A stretch of 64,000 nucleotides of DNA from Micrococcus terreus (GTDB taxonomy: Bacteria; Actinomycetota; Actinomycetes; Actinomycetales; Micrococcaceae). Both the position numbers and the translations under genes were made by a program. Every line of letters starts with the position of its first letter. The stretch's first letter is position 1. Below the pieces are notes generated by a model that was not told where the DNA came from, did no database searches, and saw only the letters and a list, made by a program, of their open reading frames with translations. Location of the stretch: contig NZ_FPCG01000003.1 of NCBI RefSeq assembly GCF_900116905.1, positions 1 through 64,000 on the forward strand, written 5' to 3'. Positions 25,473 through 35,262 of the stretch are shown in pieces.

Positions 25473-25593
25473 CTGTCCGTCACGGGCATGCGCGTGAGAC
25501 GACCTGCGTGCCGGGGCCGCGCTGCCTGACGGAGTGTCGGGCATCCGGCCCGGGACTGCCCCCGCGCGCAGCCCGGGACTAGGCTCTGGAATC

Positions 25594-26685
25594 ATGAACG
25601 AGCCCGTCAGCATCAGCCCCCGCCCGGTCCTGGACACCCTGCCCGCCTACGCCGCAGGCAAGCCGCCGGCCGCCGTCGAGGGCCTGGTGGCCTACAAGCT
25701 GGCCTCCAATGAGAATCCCTACGGCCCTGTCCCTGCCGTGCGCGAGACGATCGCCGAGTTCGATGCGATCAGCCGCTACCCGGACCCGCTGGCCACGTTG
25801 CTGCGTGAACGCCTGGCCGAACACCTGGACGTGCCTGCCGCGGACATCGTCACCGGGGCCGGCTCCCTGGGCGCGCTGACCCAGATCATCAACACCTTCG
25901 CCGGCGCCCGCCCGGACGGCACCCAGGACGAGGTCATCTTCCCGTGGCGCTCGTTCGAGGCCTACCCGATCGTGGTGCGCACCTCCGGCGCGAAGGACGT
26001 GCAGGTCCCGCTGACCGAGGACTTCCGGCACGACCTGCAGGCCATGGCCGCCGCCATCAACGACCGCACCCGCGTCATCCTGCTGTGCACCCCCAACAAC
26101 CCCACCGGGCCGATCCTGTCCACCGAAGAGGTGGAGGGCTTCCTGGCCCAGGTGCCCCCGCATGTGCTGGTGGTGATCGACGAGGCCTACCTGGAGTTCA
26201 TCCGGGACGAGGGCGCCGTGGACGGGATCGAGATGTACCGCCGCCACCAGAACGTCGTGGTGCTGCGGACCTTCTCCAAGGCCCACGGCCTGGCCAACCT
26301 GCGGGTGGGCTACTCGGTCTCCCACCCCCACATCACCCAGTACCTGTGCGTGATCGCCACCCCCTTCGCCGTGTCCAGCCTGGCCGAGCGCTCGGCCGTG
26401 GCCTCCCTGGACCACCTGGACCAGGTGATGGAGCGCGTGGACCAGGTGGTCTCCGAGCGTGAGCGCGTGGTGCAGGGCCTGCAGGACGCCGGGTGGGACG
26501 TGCCGGACACCCAGGCCAACTTCGTCTGGCTGCCCCTGGGCGAGCGCACCCCGGAGTTCGTGGCCGCGGCCGAACGCCAGGCGCTGTCCGTGCGAGGCTT
26601 CGGCACCGAGGGCGTGCGGGTCTCGATCGGTGAGGTGGAGGCCAACACCCGGTTCCTGGAGCTGGTCCGCGCGTTCGGGGCCTGA
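25594..26685 (+). CDS. HisC/Pat-type PLP aminotransferase
   Basis: This 363-residue fold-type I aminotransferase is close to histidinol-phosphate and aromatic amino acid aminotransferases. Visible motifs are YKLASNENPYGP at the N-terminus, CTPNNPTGP, VVIDEAYLEF and the PLP-binding Lys229 in RTFSKAHGLANLRVGYS. The full-length family size fits. It stands ~130 bp ahead of a 2-oxoacid dehydrogenase operon, so it may supply or consume the oxoacid (aromatic or branched-chain). No his genes are nearby, which favours Pat-like aromatic transamination over histidine synthesis, though specificity cannot be read from sequence. The ATG at 25594 was chosen; the frame upstream is not conserved in character. 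Confidence 0.82.
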   Translation: MNEPVSISPRPVLDTLPAYAAGKPPAAVEGLVAYKLASNENPYGPVPAVRETIAEFDAISRYPDPLATLLRERLAEHLDVPAADIVTGAGSLGALTQIINTFAGARPDGTQDEVIFPWRSFEAYPIVVRTSGAKDVQVPLTEDFRHDLQAMAAAINDRTRVILLCTPNNPTGPILSTEEVEGFLAQVPPHVLVVIDEAYLEFIRDEGAVDGIEMYRRHQNVVVLRTFSKAHGLANLRVGYSVSHPHITQYLCVIATPFAVSSLAERSAVASLDHLDQVMERVDQVVSERERVVQGLQDAGWDVPDTQANFVWLPLGERTPEFVAAAERQALSVRGFGTEGVRVSIGEVEANTRFLELVRAFGA

Positions 26686-26816
26686 TCCGCGCCAGCCCGA
26701 GCCGGGACGTCTCGGCCCACGGGACCGTGCCGTCTTCTACTGAGGGGTAACACCCCGCGGGTCTAGTCTGGTTCCCGTGCCGGCGGCCCCTGTGCCGGTG
26801 CGGAAGGAGACTCCAC

Positions 26817-28043
26817 GTGGAACAGCCGCGCCCCGGTGCGCCCGCAGCCCAGCTGCCGGAGGGCGCCGTCAGCCTTCTGGACCGCGAGGGGTCGTTGCAG
26901 CGCGATGAGCGCTTCGCCCGTTACCTGCCGTACCTGGACACTCTGATCGAGGACCGGATGCGCCAGATGTACCGGTGGATGGTCACCGAGCGTCGGCTGG
27001 ACCGTGAGGCCACGTCCCTGCAGCGGCAGGGGCAGCTGGCCCTGTGGGTGCCGGCGATCGGTCAGGAGGGTGCCCAGGCCGGTGCCCTGGCCGCACTGCA
27101 CCAGGACGACTGGATCTTCCCCACCTACCGTGAACACCTGATGGCCCTGGCCCGCGGGGTCACTCCGCGCCAGCTGCTGCTGCTCTTCCGCGGGGCGGCC
27201 CACGCCGGATGGGACGCCGAGCAGCACCGTGTCCAGCCCTACACCCTGGTGCTGGCCGCCCAGACCCTGCACGCCACCGGATACGCCTGGGGCATCGCGC
27301 GCGACCAGGCCGGCTGGGACCAGGACCGCCGCGCCCAGGACGGCCAGATCACCCTGGCCTGCTACGGGGACGGCGCGTCCTCGGAAGGCGACGTCCACGA
27401 GTCCATGGTGTTCGCCGCCAGCTACGACCTGCCCGTGGTCTTCTTCTGCCAGAACAACCACTGGGCGATCTCCGTGCCCTCCAGCACCCAGACCCGCGTC
27501 CCCCTGGCCCGCCGTGCGGCCGGCTACGGATTCGAGGGCGTCACCGTGGACGGCAACGACCCCCTGGCCGTGTACGCGGTGACCGCCTGGGCCGCCGAGC
27601 AGGCTCGCACCGGCGCCGGCCCCGTGCTGGTCGAGGCGGACACCTACCGCGTGGGCGCCCACACCACGGCGGACGACCCCACCAAATACCGCACCGCCGA
27701 GGAGGAGCAGGCCTTCGCCGCCCTGGATCCGCTCACCCGGTTCGAGACACACCTGCGCGCCACCGGTGTGCTGGACGACGCCTTCGCCGCAGAGGTCCAC
27801 GACGAGGCTGAACAGCTGGCCGCCCAGACCCGCGAGGCCGTTCTCGGCATGACCCCGGAGACCATCGGCACCCTGGACGACGTCTTCGCCCACACCTACG
27901 CCGAGCCCCACCCGCTGATCGAGGAGGAACAGGCCTGGCACCACCAGTGGCAGGCCGGGTTCGCGGACCTGGAGAGCGCGCCGGAGGTCGCCGGTGGCGA
28001 GAGCACCGTCCCCGTGGACGGACCGGAGGGAGCACCCGCATGA
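26817..28043 (+). CDS. 2-oxoacid dehydrogenase E1 component, alpha subunit
   Basis: This 408-residue ThDP enzyme subunit carries the E1alpha signature GDGASSEGDVHESMVFAAS, ending in a QNN (VVFFCQNNHW), which binds thiamine diphosphate and Mg. The conserved R-x-G-x-H-T-T loop (YRVGAHTTADDPTKYR) is also present. It decarboxylates a 2-oxoacid (pyruvate or branched-chain) and passes the acyl group to E2. The GTG start has GAAGGAG upstream. The stop overlaps the E1beta start by 4 bp. Its sequence resembles branched-chain and PdhA-type E1 equally at this level of reading, so the substrate is left open. No E3 gene is in the window. Confidence 0.9.
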   Translation: MEQPRPGAPAAQLPEGAVSLLDREGSLQRDERFARYLPYLDTLIEDRMRQMYRWMVTERRLDREATSLQRQGQLALWVPAIGQEGAQAGALAALHQDDWIFPTYREHLMALARGVTPRQLLLLFRGAAHAGWDAEQHRVQPYTLVLAAQTLHATGYAWGIARDQAGWDQDRRAQDGQITLACYGDGASSEGDVHESMVFAASYDLPVVFFCQNNHWAISVPSSTQTRVPLARRAAGYGFEGVTVDGNDPLAVYAVTAWAAEQARTGAGPVLVEADTYRVGAHTTADDPTKYRTAEEEQAFAALDPLTRFETHLRATGVLDDAFAAEVHDEAEQLAAQTREAVLGMTPETIGTLDDVFAHTYAEPHPLIEEEQAWHHQWQAGFADLESAPEVAGGESTVPVDGPEGAPA

Positions 28044-29092
28044 GCACCAGCCAGATTCCCGACGGCGGCCACGTCGCCTCGAGCGCCCAGCAGCCCGTTC
28101 CGCAGACCGAGACCCTGACGATCGCCAAGGCGATCACCCGCGCGCTCGCCGACGAGCTCGCCGCGGATGAAAAGGTCCTGCTGATGGGCGAGGACATCGG
28201 TTCGCTGGGCGGGGTGTACCGCGTGACGGAGGGACTGAAGGCCACCTTCGGCGCCGACCGTGTGGTGGACTCGCCCCTGGCCGAATCCGGGATCATCGGC
28301 ACCTCGATCGGCCTGGCCATGCGCGGCTACCGCCCGGTGGCGGAGATCCAGTTCGACGGCTTCGTCTTCCCCGGGTTCAACCAGATCACCACGCAGCTGG
28401 CCAAGATGCGCGCCCGTACCCAGGGCACCCGCGAGGTCCCGGTGACCATCCGCATCCCGTACGGCGGGGGCATTGGGTCCATCGAGCACCACTCGGAGTC
28501 GCCGGAGGCCCTGTTCACGCACACCCCCGGACTGCGCGTGATCACCCCGTCCAACGCGCATGACGCCTACTGGATGACCCGCCAGGCCATCCAGTGCCAG
28601 GACCCCGTGATCGTCTTCGAGCCCAAGCGCCGCTACTGGCTGCGCGGCGAGGTGGACACCAGCCCCGCCGCAGGCGACGCCCAGCCCAGCCCCTTCCGTG
28701 CGGTGACCGTGCGGCAGGGAAGCGATGCGACCGTCGTCGCGTGGGGGCCCTTGGTGCCGGTGGCCCTGGCCGCCGCGCAGGCCGCCGAGGAGGATGGCCG
28801 GTCCCTGGAGGTGATCGACCTGCGCTCGCTCTCCCCGGTGGACTTCGACGCCCTGCAGGCCTCCGTGGAGCGCACTGGACGCATGGTGATCGCCCATGAG
28901 GCGCCCACGTTCGGCGGGCTCGGCGGGGAGATCGCCGCGCGGCTGATGGAGCGTTCGTTCCTGCACCTGGAGGCCCCGATCCTGCGCGTCGGCGGCTTCC
29001 ACCTGCCCTACCCGCCCTCCCGTGTGGAGGAGCACTACCTGCCGGACCTGGACCGGATCCTGGACGCCGTGGACCGGCTGTTCACGTACTGA
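28040..29092 (+). CDS. 2-oxoacid dehydrogenase E1 component, beta subunit
   Basis: This 350-residue transketolase-like beta subunit is the partner of the preceding E1alpha. Visible blocks are the MGEDIGSLGGVYRVTEGL segment, DSPLAESGIIGTSIGLAMRG, and a C-terminal transketolase domain with VIDLRSLSPVDFD. The start ATG overlaps the alpha-subunit stop (ATGA), fixing the reading start at 28040 and implying translational coupling and a 1:1 ratio. Together with E1alpha it forms the alpha2beta2 heterotetramer that feeds the E2 encoded 24 bp downstream. Confidence 0.92.
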   Translation: MSTSQIPDGGHVASSAQQPVPQTETLTIAKAITRALADELAADEKVLLMGEDIGSLGGVYRVTEGLKATFGADRVVDSPLAESGIIGTSIGLAMRGYRPVAEIQFDGFVFPGFNQITTQLAKMRARTQGTREVPVTIRIPYGGGIGSIEHHSESPEALFTHTPGLRVITPSNAHDAYWMTRQAIQCQDPVIVFEPKRRYWLRGEVDTSPAAGDAQPSPFRAVTVRQGSDATVVAWGPLVPVALAAAQAAEEDGRSLEVIDLRSLSPVDFDALQASVERTGRMVIAHEAPTFGGLGGEIAARLMERSFLHLEAPILRVGGFHLPYPPSRVEEHYLPDLDRILDAVDRLFTY

Positions 29093-29116
29093 CGAGAAGT
29101 GAGACGAGAGAGCGCC

Positions 29117-30787
29117 ATGGAGATCTTCACCCTTCCCGACGTCGGCGAGGGCCTGACCGAGGCCGAGATCACCGAGTGGAAGGTCGCCGTGGGGGACACG
29201 GTGGCCGTCAACGACGTCCTCTGCGAGATCGAGACCGCCAAGTCCCTGGTCGAGCTGCCCAGCCCGTATGCGGGCACGGTGCGTGAGCTGATGGTGCCGG
29301 TGGGCGAGACGGTCGAGGTCGGCACGCCGATCATCGGGATCGCCACGGACGGAGAGGCCGGCGCGGGGGAGAGCGGGCCGGGGGATGAGGCCGGCTCCAG
29401 CGAGCCTGCCGCCCCCACGGAGCCCCCGACGACGCCCGGCACCTCGGGCGATCAGGTCGCCTCGGTGAGTGGTCAGGTGAGTGGTCAGATGAGTGAGGCA
29501 GAGCAGGACGCCGGCTCCACGTCGCAGCCGGGGCAGCCGGTGCAGACGCAGGCCGCCCTGGTGGGCTCCGGTCCGAAGGCCGACCCGGTGAAGCGCCGGC
29601 CACGCACCAACCGTCCGGCCCCGGCGGCACAGCCCCCACATGCGAGCGCGACGAGCACCGCATCAGAGCCCGCGCCCACCCCTGCACCAGCGCGCGACGC
29701 CGCGCCCGCGCCTGCACCCGCACGCGAGGCCGCCTCCCAGACTCCCGCGTCCACGCACGAGGAGGGCACCGCTGAGCCCTCGGCGCTCACCCCACCCTCG
29801 TCGCCGAACCCACCCGCGGCACCCACCCCACCCCAGGCTCCCGTGGGCCGGGGCCGGAAGCTGCCGGCCGCCGTCGGGAATGCCGTGCAGGATGTGGCCG
29901 GACTCTGGTCCAAGGTGCTGGCCAAGCCGCCGGTGCGCCGGATCGCCAAGGAGCTGGGCGTGGACCTGACCCAGGTGCGCGCCACGGGTCAGCACGGGGA
30001 GATCACCCGGACCGACGTGGAGAACTACCTGGCAGAGCGGGACACATACATCGAGCAGTCCGGTGGGTTCTGGATGCCGGACAGCGGGGACAACGAGCAC
30101 CGCACCGAGCGGATCAAGGTCAAGGGCGTGCGCCGGGCCACCGCGGCGGCCGTGGCGCAGTCCTACCGGGAGGCCCCGCACGTCTCGATCTTCGTGGACG
30201 TGGACGCCAGCCGGACCATGGAGTTCGTGCAGCGGCTGAAGAAGAACCCGGACTTCGAAGGAGTCAAGGTCACCCCGCTGCTGATCCTGGCCAAGGCCGT
30301 GATCTGGGCGGCCGCGCGGAACCCGCACGTCAACGCCACCTGGACGGACGAGGAGATCCTGGTCAAGCACTACATGAACCTGGGGATCGCGGCCGCCACG
30401 CCCCGGGGGCTGCTGGTGCCGAACATCAAGAACGCCAACGAGCTGTCCCTGCGTGAGCTGGCCGTGGAGCTGACCGCCCTGACCAAGCGGGCCCGGGACG
30501 GCAAGACCCAGCCGCGGGAGATGGCCGACGGCACCATCTCCATCACCAACATCGGGGCCCTGGGGATCGACATCGGCACGCCCATCATCAACCCGGGTGA
30601 GGTGGCGATCGTGGCGTTCGGGACCATCAAGCAGAAGCCGTGGGTGGTCTCCGGCGAGGTCATCCCGCGCTGGATCACCACCCTGGGCGGCTCGTTCGAC
30701 CACCGCGTGGTGGACGGGGACCTCTCCGCGCGGTTCATGGCGGACGTGGCCGCGATCATGGAGGAGCCCGCGCTGCTGCTGGAGTGA
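29117..30787 (+). CDS. 2-oxoacid dehydrogenase E2 component (dihydrolipoamide acyltransferase)
   Basis: This 556-residue E2 has one N-terminal lipoyl domain, with the lipoylated Lys42 in [13 protein letters not shown] long Ala/Pro/Ser-rich linker follows (~80-255), then an E3/E1-binding domain (~270-310, ending [19 protein letters not shown]) and the catalytic core. The active site shows [12 protein letters not shown], with His529 and Asp533. It completes an E1alpha-E1beta-E2 operon; E3 must be encoded elsewhere. The linker is unusually long and repetitive but typical of mobile linkers in these complexes. It contains many short AP repeats, which are protein linker rather than DNA repeats of separate interest. 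Confidence 0.92.
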   Translation: MEIFTLPDVGEGLTEAEITEWKVAVGDTVAVNDVLCEIETAKSLVELPSPYAGTVRELMVPVGETVEVGTPIIGIATDGEAGAGESGPGDEAGSSEPAAPTEPPTTPGTSGDQVASVSGQVSGQMSEAEQDAGSTSQPGQPVQTQAALVGSGPKADPVKRRPRTNRPAPAAQPPHASATSTASEPAPTPAPARDAAPAPAPAREAASQTPASTHEEGTAEPSALTPPSSPNPPAAPTPPQAPVGRGRKLPAAVGNAVQDVAGLWSKVLAKPPVRRIAKELGVDLTQVRATGQHGEITRTDVENYLAERDTYIEQSGGFWMPDSGDNEHRTERIKVKGVRRATAAAVAQSYREAPHVSIFVDVDASRTMEFVQRLKKNPDFEGVKVTPLLILAKAVIWAAARNPHVNATWTDEEILVKHYMNLGIAAATPRGLLVPNIKNANELSLRELAVELTALTKRARDGKTQPREMADGTISITNIGALGIDIGTPIINPGEVAIVAFGTIKQKPWVVSGEVIPRWITTLGGSFDHRVVDGDLSARFMADVAAIMEEPALLLE

Positions 30788-30790
30788 TGC

Positions 30791-30900
30791 CGGTACTCCG
30801 GGGCATCCTGTTGATCCAGAAGCAGTGGCGACCATGGACTCCCATGGTCGCCACTGCTTCTGGATCAACGTGGGTCCTGAGGTGGTCCGGCCCGCCCCGG
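30791..30900. repeat. ~110-bp repeat with 28-bp perfect hairpin, copy 1
   Basis: A perfect 28-bp inverted repeat (30810-30837 and 30842-30869) is separated by a 4-base loop. The left arm starts GTTGATCCAGAAGCAG. It is flanked by the shared sequences CTCCGGGGCATCCT on the left and GTCCTGAG on the right. A second copy lies at 35263-35375. Copy 1 sits directly after the E2 stop and would act as a strong terminator. Confidence 0.85.
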
Positions 30901-30973
30901 GGCCGGCCGACCAGCGCTTCCCTGCATTGAGACGCTCGGCGTCTCGACCCAGATGTTCTGAGTATGGCCAATT

Positions 30974-30988
30974 GTTGATGATGTCAAC
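30974..30988. promoter_or_regulatory. Palindromic operator GTTGATGATGTCAAC
   Basis: The palindrome GTTGA-N5-TCAAC lies 49 bp upstream of the solute-binding-protein start. Its TTGA half can serve as the -35 (TTGATG, 30975-30980), with GTGGAT 17 bp downstream as a weak -10. The same TTGA-N5-TCAA core is found at 47602, 50828 (one mismatch) and 53131, each over a -35 position. Confidence 0.55.
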
Positions 30989-31036
30989 TAGTGTGGGGTG
31001 GATCACCCCCACATCTGCATCGTCTCAGGAGTCGTC

Positions 31037-32059
31037 ATGACCAGCATCACCCCTCGCGCATCCCGCCGCGCCCTCGCCCGCCGGTCCTTCATGGGCCTCA
31101 CCGCCATGGCCGCCATCGCCTTCACCGCGGCCTGTGGATCCGGCTCACCTTCCGGCGGGGCCGGTGAGCAGTCCGGCTCGGGTGCCGCCGCCGAGGGCGA
31201 GCTGCAGACCGTCAACGTCGGCGTGATCCCCATTGTGGACACGGCGGCCATCTGGCTCGGTGAGGACGAGGGCATCTTCGAGAAGCACGGCCTGGACCTG
31301 GAGCTGCAGACGGCCTCCGGGGGTGCTGCGATCGTCCCGGGAGTGGTCTCCGGGGACTATGACTTCGCCTTCTCCAACCTCGTCTCGATCATGGTCGCCC
31401 AGGACAAGGGCATCGACCTGAAGGTCGTGGCCAACGGCGTGACTGCCGCGGACGGTGACGAGGACTTCGGGGCCGTCATGGTCAAGGACGACTCTCCCAT
31501 CCAGTCCGCCAAGGACCTGGAGGGCAAGACCGTCTCGGTGAACAACCTCTCCAACATCGGCGACGTCACCATCAAGAGCGCCATCAAAGCCGACGGCGGT
31601 GACCCGTCCTCGGTGGAGTTCATGGAGATCGGCTTCCCGGACGCCCCCGCCGCGCTCGAGTCCGGCCAGGTGGACGCCGCATGGGTGCTGGAGCCCTTCC
31701 TGACCTCCGTCCTGGATCAGGGTGGTCGCGTGGTGGCCTACAACCACACCGCCATGGATCCCGAGCTGGACATCGCGGCCTACTTCACCAGCGCCCAGAC
31801 CGCCGAGCAGGATCCGGAGCTGGTGCAGAAGTTCACTGACGCCATGAACGAGTCTCTGGAGTTCGCCCAGGCCAACCCGGACCGCGTGCGCGAGATCGTG
31901 GGCACCTACACCCAGATCGACGAGGAGACGCGCGAGAAGATGATCATGCCTCGCTTCAAGGCTGAGTTCAACGTCGAAGCCGATCAGAAGCTGGCCGACG
32001 CCGCCGCCGAGTATGGCGTGGTCGGCACGGCTCCGGACATGTCCGAGATGCTGCCCTGA
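31037..32059 (+). CDS. ABC transporter substrate-binding lipoprotein (NMT1/SsuA-like)
   Basis: This 340-residue lipoprotein has a twin-arginine-like signal (RRSFMGL) and a lipobox ending FTAAC (Cys33). The mature part is the NMT1/ThiY/SsuA-type periplasmic-binding fold, with WLGEDEGIFEKHGLDLELQT, DYDFAFSNLVSIMVA, a DLEGKTVSVNNLSNIGD hinge and a VDAAWVLEPFLTSV segment. It captures a small organic ligand for the two permeases and ATPase encoded downstream. The location inside an aromatic-catabolic island and the shared operator suggest an aromatic acid such as a hydroxycinnamate, which is inference. It is related to the second binding protein at 51421. The start ATG at 31037 gives the proper signal peptide. 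Confidence 0.85.
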   Translation: MTSITPRASRRALARRSFMGLTAMAAIAFTAACGSGSPSGGAGEQSGSGAAAEGELQTVNVGVIPIVDTAAIWLGEDEGIFEKHGLDLELQTASGGAAIVPGVVSGDYDFAFSNLVSIMVAQDKGIDLKVVANGVTAADGDEDFGAVMVKDDSPIQSAKDLEGKTVSVNNLSNIGDVTIKSAIKADGGDPSSVEFMEIGFPDAPAALESGQVDAAWVLEPFLTSVLDQGGRVVAYNHTAMDPELDIAAYFTSAQTAEQDPELVQKFTDAMNESLEFAQANPDRVREIVGTYTQIDEETREKMIMPRFKAEFNVEADQKLADAAAEYGVVGTAPDMSEMLP

Positions 32060-32205
32060 TCCACGGATCACCTCTGGAGGGTCAGCTCTCCTTCCCGACG
32101 GCGTCTCGGCGGGTGTTCTGAGGATCTCTCCTCGGGGCGCCCGCCGGGCCGGTCGTGGGCCCGCAGCCACGAGTCCGATCATTGAGACTCAGAACGATTG
32201 ATCTC

Positions 32206-32234
32206 TTGAATGATTGATCCTGAGGCACTAGCCT
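32206..32234 (+). promoter_or_regulatory. Candidate promoter for the ABC permease genes
   Basis: TTGAAT (32206-32211) and TAGCCT (32229-32234) are spaced by 17 bp within the 253-bp gap between the binding-protein gene and the first permease gene. Half-palindromes CATTGAGA (32180-32187) and GATTGATC precede it and resemble halves of the shared TTGA/TCAA operator. No gene is seen in the gap. Confidence 0.4.
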
Positions 32235-32312
32235 GATTCCACCCTGTGGTGCACGTCACAGGGCATCCTTCCCCAGTCATCCCCACCAGTCTCGAGCGGA
32301 GCGACAGCACAG

Positions 32313-33365
32313 ATGACGGACCAGACTTCCACCCCCGGTGCGCCGGACCCTCGTGGTCCTGGCGGTCCGGACCGAGAGACGGAGATCGAGCGGCTGCACC
32401 GCCTCGAGGCCTCGTCCGGTTCGGCTCGCCGCCGTGGCGACACTCGGCGGCACACGGACGCGGCCACGGTGGCCGCCCTTGACATCCCCACCCGTCCTGA
32501 CGCCAATGCCCCGATCACCTCGGTGGCCCAGGCCGGAGCCACGGGTCGGGCCACCGGCATGGGTCCGGGTGTGGCCCGGCGTCGTGGCCGGCGCAGCTGG
32601 AGCATCAAGCTGCTGGGCTTGGCAGGCATCCTCGGGTTCCTGCTGACCTGGGAGCTGGTACCGCGGCTGGGCATCGTGGACGCGCGGTTCATGCCGCCGG
32701 CCTCGGAGGCCATCGCCGCGCTGTTCCGCAACTTCGGACTGACCGCGTTCTGGGAGGCCGTGGGGGACACCATGCTCGCCTGGGCCCTGGGCATGCTGAT
32801 CGCCGTCTCGCTGGCCGCGGTGCTGGGGTTCATCATCGGCTCCTCCACCTTCCTGCGTCGGTTCACCAACTCCACGATCGAGTTCATGCGGCCGGTGCCC
32901 TCGGTGGCGCTGATCCCGCTGGCGGTGCTGCTGTTCGGCGTGAAGATCGAGTCCTCGCTGATGCTGATCGTCTACGCCTCGTTCTGGCAGGTGCTGATCC
33001 AGGTGCTGTACGGGGTGGCTGATGTGGACAACGTGGCCATGAACACGGCCCGTTCCTACGGTCTGGGTCCGTTCGCCCGGCTGCGCTATGTCATCTTCCC
33101 CACCACGTTGCCGTACCTGATGACCGGTGTGCGTCTGGCGGCGGCCGTGGCGCTGATCCTGGCGGTGACCGCTCAGCTGATCATCGGCACCCCGGGTCTG
33201 GGCAATGAGATCGCCAAGGCCCAGTCCGGCGGGGCCACGGCCGCCATGTACGCCCTGGTGCTGGCCACCGGCCTGCTGGGCGTGATCATCAATCTGGTCA
33301 TGCGGGTGATCGAGCGACGTGTGCTGGCCTGGCACTCCTCGGTCCGGACGGAGGTCGCCAAGTGA
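32313..33365 (+). CDS. ABC transporter permease (SsuC/TauC type)
   Basis: This 350-residue inner-membrane permease has a ~95-residue polar, Arg/Asp-rich N-terminal extension absent from typical SsuC proteins. About six membrane helices follow, starting IKLLGLAGILGFLLTWELV. The EAA-like cytoplasmic loop reads TARSYGLGPFARLRYVIFP and contacts the ATPase. It pairs with the second permease, whose gene overlaps by 4 bp, as a heterodimeric channel. Together with the binding protein and ATP-binding protein it makes a complete importer. The ATG at 32313 opens the frame; a shorter start within the extension cannot be excluded. Confidence 0.88.
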   Translation: MTDQTSTPGAPDPRGPGGPDRETEIERLHRLEASSGSARRRGDTRRHTDAATVAALDIPTRPDANAPITSVAQAGATGRATGMGPGVARRRGRRSWSIKLLGLAGILGFLLTWELVPRLGIVDARFMPPASEAIAALFRNFGLTAFWEAVGDTMLAWALGMLIAVSLAAVLGFIIGSSTFLRRFTNSTIEFMRPVPSVALIPLAVLLFGVKIESSLMLIVYASFWQVLIQVLYGVADVDNVAMNTARSYGLGPFARLRYVIFPTTLPYLMTGVRLAAAVALILAVTAQLIIGTPGLGNEIAKAQSGGATAAMYALVLATGLLGVIINLVMRVIERRVLAWHSSVRTEVAK

Positions 33366-34135
33366 AGTACCTGAAGGGATTCCTCTACATCGTCGCTCTG
33401 CCGGTGATCCTGCTGAGCATCTGGTTCTTCGCCACCACCGGTGAGCCGAACTTCTTCGTTCCCACCCCGGCCGTGCTGGCCGAGGCCTTTGGGGAGACCT
33501 GGACCTGGGACCGGATGACCACGGACGTCTTCCCGTCCCTGGGCCGTCTGGCCGTGGGCATCGTCTGCTCGATCCTGATCGGGATCGTCGGCGGTCTGCT
33601 GATCGGCTCGATCCGCTGGCTGCGCGCCCTGCTGGAGCCGACCATGGAGTTCTTCCGGGCCATCCCTCCCACCGTGCTGATCCCGGTGCTGATGCTGCTG
33701 GTCGGTGTGGGCGATGAGATGAAGGTCGCGGTGATCATCTTCGGCGCGGTCTGGCCGATCCTGCTGAACACCATCGAGGGCGTGCGCTCCATGGACGAGG
33801 TTCTGGCCGACACCACGCACACCTATGGGATCACCGGGTTCAACCGGGTCCGCTACCTGATCCTGCCCTCGGCCATGCCCCAGATCATGGCCGGCATCCG
33901 CCAGTCCCTCTCGATCGCCCTGATCCTGATGGTGATCTCGGAGATGTTCGCCTCCTCCTCGGGCCTGGGCTTCGCGATCGTGCAGTTCCAGCGTTCCTTC
34001 GCCATCCCGGAGATGTGGTCCGGCATCGTCGTGCTGGGCCTGATCGGCGTGACCATGTCGTTCATCTTCCAGGCCGTCGAGCGCGTGGTGCTGCGCTGGT
34101 ACCACGGACTGAGGGAGATCGAGAATGCAGCCTGA
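33362..34135 (+). CDS. ABC transporter permease, second subunit (SsuC/TauC type)
   Basis: This 257-residue membrane protein has a standard six-helix BPD_transp_1 domain. Its EAA loop is TTHTYGITGFNRVRYLILPS, and the first helix starts at residue ~7 (FLYIVALPVILLSIWFF). The start overlaps the previous permease stop (ATGA), so translation is coupled. Two different permeases in one operon indicate a heterodimer rather than the usual homodimer of SsuC/TauC. Heterodimeric permeases of this family are found in actinobacterial aromatic or phthalate-type importers, but the ligand here is unknown. Confidence 0.9.
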   Translation: MKYLKGFLYIVALPVILLSIWFFATTGEPNFFVPTPAVLAEAFGETWTWDRMTTDVFPSLGRLAVGIVCSILIGIVGGLLIGSIRWLRALLEPTMEFFRAIPPTVLIPVLMLLVGVGDEMKVAVIIFGAVWPILLNTIEGVRSMDEVLADTTHTYGITGFNRVRYLILPSAMPQIMAGIRQSLSIALILMVISEMFASSSGLGFAIVQFQRSFAIPEMWSGIVVLGLIGVTMSFIFQAVERVVLRWYHGLREIENAA

Positions 34136-35252
34136 GCCCAGCCCCCATCCTGACCAGACCTCCATCCCCACCCCTGAAGGGACCCCCTCCATGAGCACGG
34201 AGAACACTCCCGGCGCCTCCTCCGAGCACGTCGCCGGCTCCTCGGCCGCAGACCTGACCGCCTCGCCCGCCACCTCCACCACCGGCCAGCCCGACGGCGG
34301 CTCCCTCGCCTCGGGTGCTCCGGTCACCGATCGCCCTGCCGCACCGGCAGGGGAGTCTGAGGTGGTGAACCAGGGCAGCGTCCAGGAGACGGCCGACGGC
34401 CTGCTGCCGGTGGGTCGCACTCAGCCGGACGGGGAGGCGATGCTCTCGGTGCGGAATCTGAAGAAGGTCTACCACACCGACGGCGGCGACATCGAGGCCG
34501 TCCGCAACCTCACCTTCGACCTGCCCCAGGGCGAGCTGGCCTGCCTGGTGGGCCCCTCGGGTTCGGGCAAGACCACCCTGCTCAAGTGCATCTCCGGACT
34601 GCTGGCACCGACCTCCGGTGAGGTGATGCTGCATGGCAAGAAGGTCACCGGTCCGCCCAAGTCCATGGCCGTGGTCTTCCAGGAGTACGGCCGGTCCCTG
34701 TTCCCGTGGATGCGGGTGCGGGACAACGTGGAGCTGCCCCTGAAGAACCAGGGTGTGGACAAGGCCAAGCGGGACGAGCTCGTGGACAACGCACTGGAGG
34801 CCGTCGGCCTGGCCCATGTGCCCAAGTCCTACCCCTGGCAGCTCTCCGGCGGCATGCAGCAGCGCGTGGCGATCGCCCGTGCGGTGGCCTACCAGCCTGA
34901 GGTGCTGCTGATGGACGAGCCCTTCGCCGCCGTGGACGCCCAGACCCGTGCTGACCTGGAGGACCTGGTGCGCCGGGTCTGGAAGCAGCTGGGCGTCTCG
35001 GTGCTGTTCGTCACCCACGACATCGATGAGTCCGTGTACCTGGGCCAGCGCGTGATCATCCTGTCCTCCTCGCCCACCGTGGTCCAGCAGGACGTGCTGG
35101 TGGACCTGCCCGACGAGCGCGACCAGCTCGAGACCCGCTCCTCGCAGCGGTTCTCCGAGCTGCGCCACCACGTCTACGAGCAGATCCAGCTGGCCAAGAA
35201 GGGCTTCCGCCCCGAGGACAGCCTCCAGGCCGGATCCGGCCACCGCGGCTGA
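34125..35252 (+). CDS. ABC transporter ATP-binding protein (SsuB/TauB type)
   Basis: This 375-residue protein has its ATPase domain from ~residue 106. Walker A is GPSGSGKTTLL (143-153), the signature LSGGMQQRVAIARA, Walker B VLLMDEPFAAVD, and the switch His lies in VLFVTHDIDESVYLG. The first ~105 residues are a low-complexity Ser/Thr/Pro/Gly/Ala extension unusual for SsuB-type proteins. Starting at 34125 overlaps the permease gene by 11 bp. ATG 34191, preceded by GAAGGGA, is an equally good start and would shorten the extension to ~83 residues. It energises the importer encoded by the three preceding genes. The second copy of the ~110-bp hairpin repeat follows its stop. Confidence 0.9.
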   Translation: MQPEPSPHPDQTSIPTPEGTPSMSTENTPGASSEHVAGSSAADLTASPATSTTGQPDGGSLASGAPVTDRPAAPAGESEVVNQGSVQETADGLLPVGRTQPDGEAMLSVRNLKKVYHTDGGDIEAVRNLTFDLPQGELACLVGPSGSGKTTLLKCISGLLAPTSGEVMLHGKKVTGPPKSMAVVFQEYGRSLFPWMRVRDNVELPLKNQGVDKAKRDELVDNALEAVGLAHVPKSYPWQLSGGMQQRVAIARAVAYQPEVLLMDEPFAAVDAQTRADLEDLVRRVWKQLGVSVLFVTHDIDESVYLGQRVIILSSSPTVVQQDVLVDLPDERDQLETRSSQRFSELRHHVYEQIQLAKKGFRPEDSLQAGSGHRG

Positions 35253-35262
35253 CCCGAGCCAC

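Noticed and set aside
29560-29860. Short tandem GC repeats in the E2 gene
   Set aside because: They encode the Ala/Pro-rich mobile linker normal for dihydrolipoamide acyltransferases.
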